From the NCBI GenBank assembly GCA_030407085.1, contig CM059582.1, positions 29,897,001-29,961,000 on the forward strand: a DNA stretch of 64,000 bases, given 5' to 3'. Positions within the stretch are counted from its first letter, which is position 1; the number at the start of each line of letters is the position of its first letter. A program made the position numbers and the translations under genes. This DNA comes from Trichopria drosophilae. Taxonomy: Eukaryota; Arthropoda; Insecta; Hymenoptera; Diapriidae. Shown piece by piece: positions 45,061-56,700 of the stretch. The notes below the pieces were generated by a model that made no database searches, had not been told where the DNA came from, and was given only the letters and a program-made list of their open reading frames with translations.

Positions 45061-46589
45061 TTTAAACATTTCTGTTTGCTTTAAGAAACTTTGAAAATAG
45101 TGGGATATATGTTCTTTTCAATTTTTGCCCACTTAGATTTTGATATGAAAGTGTCCTTTTTTACAATAATCATTTATTCGAAATCATTCCATAAATATAT
45201 CAAAAAGATTTTTTTTCATATTTGCTAAAATTTTACCGAAACAATTTTCACCAACCGTGGGAAGTTTGGAATGATAATCGAGCTTCATCCTATTACTAAA
45301 TCGATTCTGGTTTAAACGTCCATGAGGGGTTAATCGATTGCTGTGTATCTGATATATCTGTGTGAAATTACTGCAATTTTTAATTTCTTGACGACACTGA
45401 TAATTTAAAACGTAAAATCCTGATTCATGCATTCCACACCAGAGGTTATCACCTGAAATCTTAACGTTTAGGATGATAGAAATCACTTTTTATTCTTGGT
45501 ATTCAAAAAAGTTGGTTTTCACAATTTTTTAGATTTTTTTTTTCAAGGAACATTTTTAAACAAATTTTGTAACCAACATTTTTTATAGGTTTTTTATCAT
45601 GCTTGCACGTGAGAATATTTAAGAAAATGTAACATCTGAATTTCAATTAAAAAATTATTTTTTATTTTTTAAACGTTAAAATTCTATTTATGCACATTAT
45701 AACCCCCTTGACGAAATTATGGGATGTCGAATGGTTGGCGGTAATAAATTAATAAAATTAACTTTATTTAATTTAAAAAATATTTTTAAGTATTCTCATG
45801 TGAAAGTCCATTAAAAGACCTGTATAAATTTTGGGGTACAAATTTGCTTTTTAATTTTTCTCCATAAAAAAACAAAAAAAAAATGTACAAATCAATTTTC
45901 TTGACTACTAAGAATTATAAGTAATTTTTACTAATACCTTAAACTTCAGTACATACGAAAAAGTACCAATGACTATTTTTACCATCCCAAACGTTACGAT
46001 TTCAGGTGGAATGCACGATATTTTTGTTTCAATTTTTTTCCGATTTAATCCATGCATAGAGCACACTAAATTCTATTGAAAAAGAGTTGAAAAGTTTTTT
46101 TCTACATAATTAAATAAAATAGGAAGAGATAAAAAAAAATCTAATTTATTTGAAGGAGTTAAGAACATTTGGATATGGAGTGTTATTTTCAGTAATTCGT
46201 CGCCAGAAATATTTTATTCGCTACACTTCTTTTTATGAAGTGACCGTATTATTCCAAATTCCTTAATTGTACTTGTTTTTTTGATATATCGACGTCTAAC
46301 CTTCTCCAATTTACATTCGGTTATTTTCCAAAACATCTCGGCATGACAATTATTTTTACTTCAATAATAAACGATTCTGTTTAGACCTGGGTATTTCGAA
46401 ATTCGAGCATACTCACAACGTCAAATCTAATACGACCAGGTACAATTTTTTTTACTGAAGTTTAAATTAACCTTGCCTTTTTTATTGGTGCTATTGACAA
46501 TATGTTTGTGTCAATAAGTAACAAGTGGTCTATCTAGTAAATGTTATTCACTCAAATCGACCCTATTTCCTTTCAAATATAAAATAAAA
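45061..46589. other. Intergenic, nothing recognised
   Basis: AT-rich with many homopolymer runs. The minus-strand 100-codon frame at 45184-45486 has no features that I recognise and no splice context. Confidence 0.4.
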
Positions 46590-47320
46590 AGAGATCAACG
46601 ATTCCGACTACACTATCACGGCCGTAACCGGTGAAAACAAAAATAAGAGGCACGCAGCTAATTGTCTGTGACTCACGCATCAGAAGTCGTTTGTCATTAC
46701 ATCGCACGCGTTGCATAAATTAGCCGTGGATGGAAGTGAATATTCGACATCAAATTCGTGCAGTCGCTGAGTGAACGCTCGAAGTTCAAGGTCGGAGAGC
46801 ACTTGCGGTTACGTTCGTTTGTACAAAAAAACCTTGACATTCTACTAGGAGGCGGTGGTCTAATCAAAAACAGTCCTCTTAAAAAATGTGTATCATAATT
46901 GCATGCGGAAGTCTTGCCGGTAAATTGCGTATGTCCTGAAGCGGAAACTTTATGGCGGAAAAAGAATTCAAAGGTCGCATTCGCAGAATTTCGATCTGGA
47001 CTATAAATGGTGGAACTCTTCCTAGGCCATTTACCGAATCATTTCAGCGAATCGTCGCCTCCAGGTTGTAACGCGAAACATTGAGATGTTTGGCGGTGTC
47101 ACCGATGACGTCTGCGATGACGTTAGGACAAAACAATAAAACTGGAAAGTCCCGGCGGTTCTTGCAATATATTGTTTTTATCTAATTTCTTTTGCCCTGA
47201 GCAGGAAAACATTAAAGGAAAACGAGAGCAATTCAGACATGGGCATTTCCGGGATTTAGATCGCATTGTTTAGATTGCGTAACGCCATCGTACACTCTGA
47301 ATAATGATCGTATTGATCCT
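46590..47320. promoter_or_regulatory. GC-richer block, candidate distal control region
   Basis: About 730 bp clearly richer in G+C than the flanks. No open frame, RNA gene or terminal repeat explains it. It contains CRE-like TGACGTC (47106-47112) and TGACGTT (47118-47124) 12 bp apart, a GCTAATTG homeodomain-like core near 46658 and several CpGs. It lies about 15 kb upstream of the tyrosine hydroxylase start. The regulatory role is inference; a decayed exon or element is an alternative. Confidence 0.3.
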
Positions 47321-48456
47321 GTACTGGTGAACTTGAAACTGACTCGCTTCTAGGTAAGACATCACGTTTCTAAGGTGTATCCCAGTGGTTAGCGAATGTC
47401 AGAGACGATAATATGTGAACGCTTTTTAACAAAAATCAAATATTTTTGTCATTGACCTGATTGGTTGTGATCCTTGAATATTAAAGGTCCAAGATAATAA
47501 AAACATATTATTTTGACAAATTAACTGATTCAATGTTTCATTGTATTCATGGGAAATAAGAGGCGGGACCAGAACATTATTTTCTCATTGAAAACATTGA
47601 ATTCTATCAAATCAATCTGATCAAAAACATGATAATAGTCTAAGCTCCATATAATTTAATATTTCCATTAAGTTGAATAAAATAGGTTCACATAATTAAT
47701 AAATAATCAACACATATTTATATAAGAAATCATTATTTTTATAACACTTATTATTTGACAATTACACGATACGAGTTCACTACAATTTTTGACAAATATA
47801 GCAATATCCACTAAATTGTTAACACTTAAAAGGTTGAATGGTCGGAGCCTTTTTACAAAATATTTGTTACGGCAAAATAATAAAATATTAATAAATATAT
47901 TTAAATTTAAAAATGACATCATCAGATTTTAGGTAATTTGAAAATAGGAGAAGATCTAAATCCATTCAATTTTGCAATCTTAGCAGTCAGACTATCAATT
48001 TTAATTCGCATGGCAACCACTAGAAGTTTTCAGAATAGTTAATAATTCTTTACTACTATCCAGAAAACAAGAACAAATATTTTGGAAATTACGCGGTTAA
48101 TGCAATCTACTACATAAGAAAATATCACGGAAAATTCATCATACGGGTTCTGATATGAAATGCATAATCTAAGGTATGTATCACAACCCGTATTATAAAT
48201 TTATTACGTCATTATTTATGATTATATTATTAATATTAAGTGTTTAAAAAATGATTACGTTTCTATGTATGTAAAATTTATAACATAAACTTTCAGGAGA
48301 TTCGGGTCAAAATTGAAAGCCCTCGTTATTTGAATTTAAAAAAAATTGACTCTGAACCAATATTGGGGAGACCAGAGTTTAAATATTCGTGGGCTAAAAC
48401 TGCATGGATAGCTTTTGAAAATGCGGTGTCAAATTGACATTTTATAAGCCTAATCT
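47321..48456. other. Intergenic, nothing recognised
   Basis: AT-rich; downstream side of the minus-strand locus at 48457-48934. Confidence 0.4.
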
Positions 48457-48934
48457 TTAATCATCTAAATGTTTCAGGCACTGATTGATATGTTTCAGAG
48501 CTACTTGAATTTTTAAAGTTTCGGAGATCTCCGTTGCTTCGAAAGCTATACGTAATTCCTGAATAAGTTTACGCAAATCAGGCCCTACTTTTCTCATCGA
48601 AAAACAACTGACGAATTTATCCATGAAAGCAACAACAAGATGCATTATAGGCAAAAATCCAACATCCTTGTATATATCGGCATCAAGAATTTTGTCTGCT
48701 TCTTTCAAAAGTTTCCGGCAAATGTTTCATTTTCTCGACCAACGACAGGAACTAAGCCATCCCAAAACAAGTCGTTTGTAAAGCCGTTTATTATATGTAA
48801 TATATACTGTAATACAAGCGAATAATATATTTCTGAATGACATATGTGTCATCATTTTCAATAAAGAGGAACATTAACCGTACAATTGCAATCTTTTGCA
48901 CATGTTTCGCAAATTGACATACAATTTATATTTA
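48457..48934 (-). pseudogene. Cys-rich exon plus frameshifted helical exon (locus C)
   Basis: Minus strand. A candidate exon at 48934-48879 encodes CMSICETCAKDCNC flanked by an AAAG acceptor (entry phase 1) and a GTTAAT donor. A 72-nt intron (48878-48807, ending TATTACAG) joins it in phase 0 to a terminal exon 48806-48457. That exon reads TNDLFWDGLVPVVGRENETF and then meets a TGA at about 48710. Shifting one base in the CTTTTGA run continues the same style of protein (KEADKILDADIYKDVGF to NQCLKHLDD, TAA at 48457). Five Cys in 14 residues followed by a helical C-terminus echoes genes A and B. No signal-peptide exon was found. It could be a third paralogue with an inactivating indel, or an intact gene with a base error. 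Confidence 0.45.
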
Positions 48935-51900
48935 CTTTATTAAAATTTAGGTTAAAAGTTATGATATTATGCAAATTAATTTTGGTACATATCAGTTATC
49001 GTCATTATTATATTATTTTTAAATTTTGTAATTAAAGAACAAAAATTCGTTGTGTTTATGATTTATAAATTGCTCTTTATACTATTCTAATTTTTCTATG
49101 AGCAACCGCCTGACCCCCCACATGTTTACAGCGGAATTAGAAAAAATTGGTATGCATTTAACAAATATTCATATAAAAGCCTTCTTGGTATACTCGGCGG
49201 TTTTTGTGATCTCTTAACTCGAATCTGAAGTAAGATTTCAGATTAATTTTTAAATGTTTTTAAATGAAAACAAATTTTCACTTTTTAACACAAATTTTTA
49301 AAAATTCGTCCACCATATTTGATCGGCAGTTTTTAATATTTGAAATCTGTCTTCAGAATCGTATTCAGAGATCCCAAAAACTATAAACATTGTAAGTATT
49401 GTAATACTTATTATTAAATGAAGTTCAATATTCATGCATGGTAATCGTACTGCAAATCAAGAAATTAAATTCGTCATTTTGAATTCATAATGAGTGAAAT
49501 CGCCCGTGTAACTAGTTCCAAATGTATCCATTTATTTTTCATAATAATTTTGAGTATCTTTTAAAAGACGCCAGAATACGCCAGAATTAGAACCAGATGA
49601 ATGAGAATTGGTCGGAGACACTCATGGAGGATATGTTTCACTTTAATATTACGTGAATTAATAATATTTTTAAAATCATTTGCATGCCAGAGGGATGAGA
49701 ATTTGGCTAAGTTGCCTAGTAGAAACTCGAATGTTGAGAGAAGCTTACGTGTAAATTGACATTATTTAATCTTTAGAAAGTACAATTTTATCGCGTTTTG
49801 CTCTGCCATATAAACGATAACAAAATTAAGAGACAATATTTGAGATGATTTACAATAAAATATGACGTACTATCTACTTACATGATGTTTTACAGATTTT
49901 TACAAAGGATCGTGTTAGAGAAATGAGAAATTAGCAATTTTATGCGAATTTATTTAATGAAAAATATGTTGAAATCGGACAATTGTCGGTGGCATAATAA
50001 ACATGAGTATGTTTTAGTATTTTCATTATGTATTTTAAAAATTCCCTCGTTTGTAGAAGACCACAAGTAATGAAGCGTGAGCGAGTGAAGATATAAAGGT
50101 AGTCAATTATTATAAAAACTAGTTCAAATTTTTTTACTTTGATAGATCCACCCGTGAACATTGTTTCCAGCCACACATTTTTATATATCAATATACCGAA
50201 AGAAAAAAATTTTTTTAACGAAAGAAGAAGGTTTAGATTCGAGAATCTTCGTGTAAAAAATCGAGTGGGATTTTCATTAATAGTTAATAGTTAGATGGAC
50301 TTCATAAACCTTATAAATGCCGGATCAGGTACTAACCAATATGTAGACAATCTGAAAAGATTTCTCTTTGTTCATACTATCAAAGAAGATTGCGAAAATA
50401 AATTCTTAAACAATACTTGAGTGATAAATAGAACCATCATAAGTTCTACTTATAATAATACTATTAGTCGATTAATTTCTACACAGTATAATACAGTATA
50501 GTTCAAACCATTCAAACTTATAACCTGTATTGAAATTAAGGACATGGAAGTCATTAAAATATCTAAAATTTGGGAAAATCAATACAAAATAAAAAAAAAG
50601 TGTGTAAGAAGATTACAAAGGGTCTCGATCCTCTTAATTATCCATGTTGGGTAAAAATCCTCATGTCCAACAGCGAAAAGCTTAACCATTTGTAATATCG
50701 CACGTACTATACTTAAAAACATATTTTCAGGAAATATAACAGAAAAATAATTAACTGTATACTGACGGACATGCAAATATTCACTTAATTAGTACCATAA
50801 ATTAATTTGTAACGTGTTACGTAACAAATTCCTTGTTCAAATTGTTAAATTACAGGATGTAAAATTACCATTTAAGTAAATTACTTACATTTTCAATTTA
50901 CCATAAGGAATGTAAAATTATTGAAATTGACTTCTTAGCCGTTGTGAAACGAAGCGAAATTACGTCCATCAGATGCATTCATTAGTAATACTTCACACGT
51001 GACAACTTATCATTTCCGCGATACATTGTATTGAATTATACTGTTGAATATTCTATTACCATTAACATGAATATCGATTTCAAGATCGCGATATAATCTC
51101 TATGCATGAAAAGTGAAAATATAAAACGGAAAATGAACGAAAAAATAATTAATAAATTTTAATATTTCCATAGATGAAACATATAATTTTTTAATTCACA
51201 ATTAATTTTTACCCCGAAATAGTTCATAATTTTTTCTTAATGGTTGTTTCTACCCATTATATTAGAATTATAGTCATTTACGTCTTATTAGGATAAAATA
51301 AATCAAGATAATTTTTGTTCTTGTATAAGGAATATATAAAAATGTCGTTTTCTAGTATAATAGTTTCAATTGACGAACGCGTTAGCGTTAAATGGTTATG
51401 ACTAGTGCATTATTGTGTGCGTCGCCCTTGAAATTACATCACAAGAAGGAACGATCGTTTTGCATCCTCTACTTTTTTTCTTCTTCGTTCATATTTTCTT
51501 GTCACAGTAATTATCTCAGGATTCATTGCATATATAATTTACATTTTTTTTAAATATTTGATTTATTTGCCATTTTTTTATTACACGAGGAACAATTGCT
51601 GGAACAGTTGCTGGCTATTTTACTGTAAAGCTGCACGCGAACGACATTTGAAAATTCATTAATCTTTTTGGGTACTATAGGAATGACAAACCTGAAAGCC
51701 AAGCCCCGCAAGTTAGTATGCGTTTACATCAGGCAGTAAAAAATTTCCTGATTACGTATTGATAACGAAGATTTTTTTTAACAGGTTTATTATGCGGAAC
51801 TGCGGGAATCCAAAGTTTTTTACTTTATTAGCAATCTTTCACTATTAGCTAGAAGAAGGAAATTCTAGTTGCAATTACAAAGTACAATTATTGTCATTAA

Positions 51901-53190
51901 TTTAATTGCAACAATGCGTCACGAGCTTCGTGATATATTATGTATTGCAGTTTTTGCAAGAAAGGGGAGCGACGGATTTTCTTGTAAAAAGTTACCTTGG
52001 AGGAACATTTATACGGAAATTCTCGATAAATACGAAGTTGACTAAAATCTCTGTAATTCTATTTGATATTTCCGAAATATATCATTTATTAAAATTGTCT
52101 AACAATCATGTTTTTATCGAAAATCGTTTGCAAAATGGAAAATCTTTGTTTATCATTTCTATTAAATGTGCATAAAAAAATATTACATAAGTATTATACT
52201 GCAAATAACAAATTTATTATGAATGTTGAGTTAAATAATAAAATTATATAATTATTGTAAATCTAATCGATTAATTATGTCAATGAATTTATTACTTAAA
52301 ACAATAAAAAACTTATAAAAAGGTTGTAGATAAATTAATCACATTAGGCAATGTTTTTAATAAAATATTCAAATGTGGCTAAGAAAATAAATTTATAAAA
52401 TAGTTAGTGGTAAATAATTAATTGAACGTCGTATATTCGTGTTATGTATCTAAATGCGAAGTAGAAACATTGAAAATATTCAAATTAGTACCATAGTTTA
52501 ATTTCGTTTTGACATTTGACTAATATAAGAATGAGCCCATATATATTTACTTCTACATAAAAAAATTGTTTTGAAAATGTCAACGAATTAGTTCCTGTAA
52601 AATTAATGTTTTCGACAAGTTCGTTGTCACTTGCATTGAAGTCATTGTCATTGGTTGGTGACGTTGAGTTAGACATTGCCGAGGTCAGGGAACGGCACTG
52701 TTGTCCTCTCTTCTTTCTTGTTGCAGTACATATTATCATGTATTTCGTCATCGGTTTCATTTTCATAAGTTTTTTTTTATTTAATACCTTGAAGAATTAT
52801 AAGTCCTAATAAACGCTCATTCCAATTTCAGACAGTATAGCCATTAGATGTTTTTATCTAAAGATTTTATATCATTAAACAACATGATGCGTATTATATG
52901 AATGAGTCATGAAAGTAAATGATTGTTTAACTAATTTATATAATTTTCAAGTTATTCAATAAACAGTATTTATAAAATACTTTTATATAGCAATTGTTAT
53001 CGTAATGATATAATTGTTGTACATAACGACATTTATCCGTATTGGTGATAGCGTATCTGAAGATGTTAACAAATATTACATCGAAATGCTTTACACTCAA
53101 ACTACAGATTTGACGCATGTTTGCATGTTCAGATGAAAACTGACATTCAATGCAGCTTTTAGTGGATGAGGATAAAGTTTAAAAAAATAG
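48935..53190. other. Intergenic, nothing recognised
   Basis: AT-rich throughout. Open frames at 49940-50191, 50579-50776, 51906-52175 and 52485-52766 lack recognisable domains or splice context and are treated as chance. If locus C is a gene, its 5' exons should lie here on the minus strand; I did not find them. Confidence 0.4.
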
Positions 53191-53395
53191 TACAGTAGGT
53201 CCCCTCTTATTTTAAGATTTCGAGTCAAGGAATATGGCGGCACCCCCTTTTATTTTAATGCTACTTCTCTTCCTCATCACCAGCAGCATGAGGGAGAGGA
53301 CATGAAAAAAAGTTAAAATAGAAGGGAGCGAATCCTTAAGATAGAGGAGGAACTTAAAATACGATGGGTTAAAATAAGAGGGGTACTACTGTACT
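53189..53395. mobile_element. TA-flanked MITE
   Basis: About 203 bp (53191-53393) beginning TACAGTAGGTCCCCTCTTAT and ending with the imperfect complement ATAAGAGGGGTACTACTGTA, TA at each side. The interior has repeated TTAAAATA/TATTTTAA and GAGGG/CCCTC blocks. The CAGTA terminus followed by a CCC block is the same design as 27879-28142, pointing to one pogo/Tc1-type transposase source. It has no coding capacity. Confidence 0.8.
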
Positions 53396-53593
53396 ATATT
53401 CATTGCGATATCCTTTAAAAAATACAAATAGGAAATAACAATTGCTTTGGATATAAAAAACTGGTAGCAAAATATTTAAATACGAATTATCATACGAAAC
53501 CTTAAAACGTTATATGCCTCAAAAATTTGTTGAAAAAACTTCGCTAAAACAGGTAAACGTTTTAAAATAAAAAAAAAATCAGAAATAATTCAA

Positions 53594-53631
53594 ATAATAA
53601 ACATGTATTAAAAAAAATACATGTTTATTAT
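53594..53631. repeat. Perfect 16-bp hairpin
   Basis: ATAATAAACATGTATT, six A, then the exact complement AATACATGTTTATTAT. It could be a small foldback element or a replication-slippage palindrome. AAACATGTAC occurs again 20 bp downstream. Confidence 0.7.
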
Positions 53632-53759
53632 ATAACTTTTATTTTAAAAACATGTACTAAATTTCAAGACACGGTATATTTTATACAACTTTCATAATAT
53701 TTTTTTTTTGGTTATTGGTTTTTCTGTTTCAGAAATATGCGATGTTAATAGTATAGGGT

Positions 53760-53790
53760 GGCATGTTATGTTAGGTTAGGTTATTTTTTT
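53760..53790. repeat. Short TTAGG-like interstitial motif
   Basis: GTTATGTTAGGTTAGGTTA contains two to three copies of the arthropod telomere unit TTAGG. It is too short to be more than an interstitial trace; the complementary ACCTAACCTAAC occurs near 42461. Confidence 0.4.
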
Positions 53791-53799
53791 TTAAGGACA

Positions 53800-56700
53800 T
53801 GGATCCAGAATGTTTTTTAAATAGATTTGACATTCGCAAGACAAAGGTTCATATTTTAATAAATTATTCTGATTCTTAATCATCAAATTTACAAGTTTTA
53901 TAGTTATTAATCTATCATGGGCGTAAAATAGAGTTTTACGCCCCGATGACAGAGCGCGAGGGACAAAGCTGGCACAAGGTTCATGAGGGCGAAAATTCTA
54001 CGCCTGAGATTCAAACATTATTTTTTCATGAAGTAGGAGGAAAATGTTTTTGCAGACATTATTAAAGAATTTCAGTTGTATCATTTAATAAACACTCTGT
54101 ATTCTCAAACGTATTATATACGGAAATATTAATTTTTCTTATCAATGGTGTAAAATAAAGTTTTACTAACTCACCATTAAACAAGTGCGATTTTACTCAT
54201 TTTGATATTTTATAAAATACTTGTTTCTACTTTCATTAAATTCGGAAAATTGTTTACATACTTTTTATATTACGCGTGTAATATGTAATATGTATTAACC
54301 TGTATGCATATCGTGAATAATGTTAAATGTTCAATAACAGTGTTATATTAGTTTTTGTTACTATGTTAATGGTAAATGTATTTTTCGTAATAACTCAATG
54401 CGTACCGAGTTAATTCTATGTAATTTTTCAACAAAATATAAAAAATTTGTTCTCAGAGTTGAATTTGTCCTAATGTCGTATACTTTATATCAATATATTT
54501 GATCATTTTCATATATTTTGTTCGTAATGAGAGTTATCTTCTTATAAGATAGTGTATACATTTCCCCATTTGTCAATATTTTGATTGATCGAAGATAAAA
54601 TAAATTCACAAATATATAATTTATGAAATCTCAATAAATCTACCACTTTTAATAAGAAGTATATAACTTTTGAAGTTTCAATAAATATTTTGTTTATTAT
54701 ATGCTTTTGATCATATGAGTTTATTTCAATAAAACAATTAGTATATAACATATAGTTAATAATATTGCGTGTAAATGAAGATCGTAAAATATAGATACTG
54801 TAAAATAACGGTTAGATTTGACATATTAATAATTTTCAACATTCATATTCAAGATAATATTTATTACATTGATTTTCATTGTACAAACAAATTACAATTC
54901 AAAAGATTTGAGCAGGTTTTAATACATCTTTCAAAGTCTCGACGATATGAGGCTTCTTGTTCTCGTTACATTATTCGCTACAAACACGAAGTATAATATA
55001 TAATATTGAATTATAAAAAATTTTGTTTGCAATGGGTTAGGATAATGATGATATTCAATAATAACTTATCTTTCACTCGCACCCGAAAAATTTTACTTAG
55101 AAACAAACAAAGGACATACAATTGAGCTTCAAATTCGTTCATATATGTTTCAAATTTCTGTAATTTTTAAATCATCATAGATAAGTGTCAATATTTCGCT
55201 GAGATTTTGTGAAATCAAGTACTAATTTCGTAAAATGCAATCAAAATGAGAAACCAAAGTCCATCTGGTCATGCCAGAGTGTCAAGCAAAAAAAATTGTT
55301 TCCATTATAGACAAAAATAGTCATTCAAAAATTAAATGTTGGAATAAACATAAATATTTTTAAAATTCTTATGTGGTCAAGTTGAAAAATAGTGACTCTT
55401 TGAATAACCCAGATTATTGTTCTCATATAATGTTAGAAGATACATTTTTTAAAGCAGATTTGTAAGGAAGTTTTAAAGTTTTTATCCAAGCAATGTTAGC
55501 GAAGAAATCATGATTTCTGAACGTATTTGTACGAAGTATATAAGATATGATCACCTAACAGAGTTCCTATGCGCGTTAATATTTTCCATTCTTTCAATTC
55601 AGATGTCATTTTACGATATAATTTTCATGGTTGAAAAATTAAGACTTTTGACGAAAAAAAATGATTATTTTTAATTACTGAATGCTTGCTAACTTCAAAC
55701 CTTGCACAAAATTCAACCTTGCTAAATTCAAAGATACGAAAAACAATTAACGTTGTTTAATAAAATGAAAAAAAAATGTTTGAAAACATTAATTTTATTT
55801 CAAACCCTTTTTTTTACCAAACGTCTTGAACTAAGGAATTTCGAAAGTATTATAACATTATGTTCTTGTACTACTTAAGTATAATTTTTGAAAACTCCTT
55901 AAATTTCAGAAAATGGGAGTCACTCTTTACATTTTAAGAATGTAGTTTGATTGTGAAACTTTACTCCTGTGGAGTCCCACCATGAAAATTAAGTGAATAT
56001 CGTAAAATAGGAAACTTCTACAAAAACAGTGTAAATCCCCAAACCCATATAAATTTGGAGACACTATTTAGTCACGAGAAATTAATTAAAAAAAGAGTGA
56101 ATATTCACATATAAGTACAAGACCACTTATGTTTCATGCACAAGTGTGGCTCAATTTTCATTCTAAGAGGAGAAATTTCTTACAATAAGAAACATAGTTA
56201 TTACTGAACTGTCCAGAAATTACAGACTATCAACAATTGGCATATTTTTGTAACATTATTGAAGCGAATATTAACTCCATTACAGTAAAAAAATTTAGTC
56301 ACTCATGGCCTTTAATCAATTTTACATTATAGAGAATTAATTATTCTTTATTTAAGAAATATTAAGAGTGGCCACATTTTTTATGAACTGGAACTTTAAA
56401 TTATTAGTAAACTTAATTATTTTAAGTTTTCAGTAATATTATCATTGCAGAATTCTTTACTATTGGAGCAATTATTTTTTGGCATAATGTAAATATTCAT
56501 GTTCAAAAAACATGACGTTCGCACGTGTTTTTTGGAGTTGTAAACCTTAATCGGCACAATCAAATTCCCTTCTCGATCAAGTAAGTGCAGAATACATTTA
56601 AAAATCACTAAATTTCACTAAAGGATTTCAGACAAATTATTTTTCAGTGTCGGCTGTAGAGAATACCAACCACCTTAAGTGTAACTTGATATAAAATTAT

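Noticed and set aside
53760..53790. Telomere repeat tract
   Set aside because: Only two to three TTAGG units; far too short for a telomeric or subtelomeric array.
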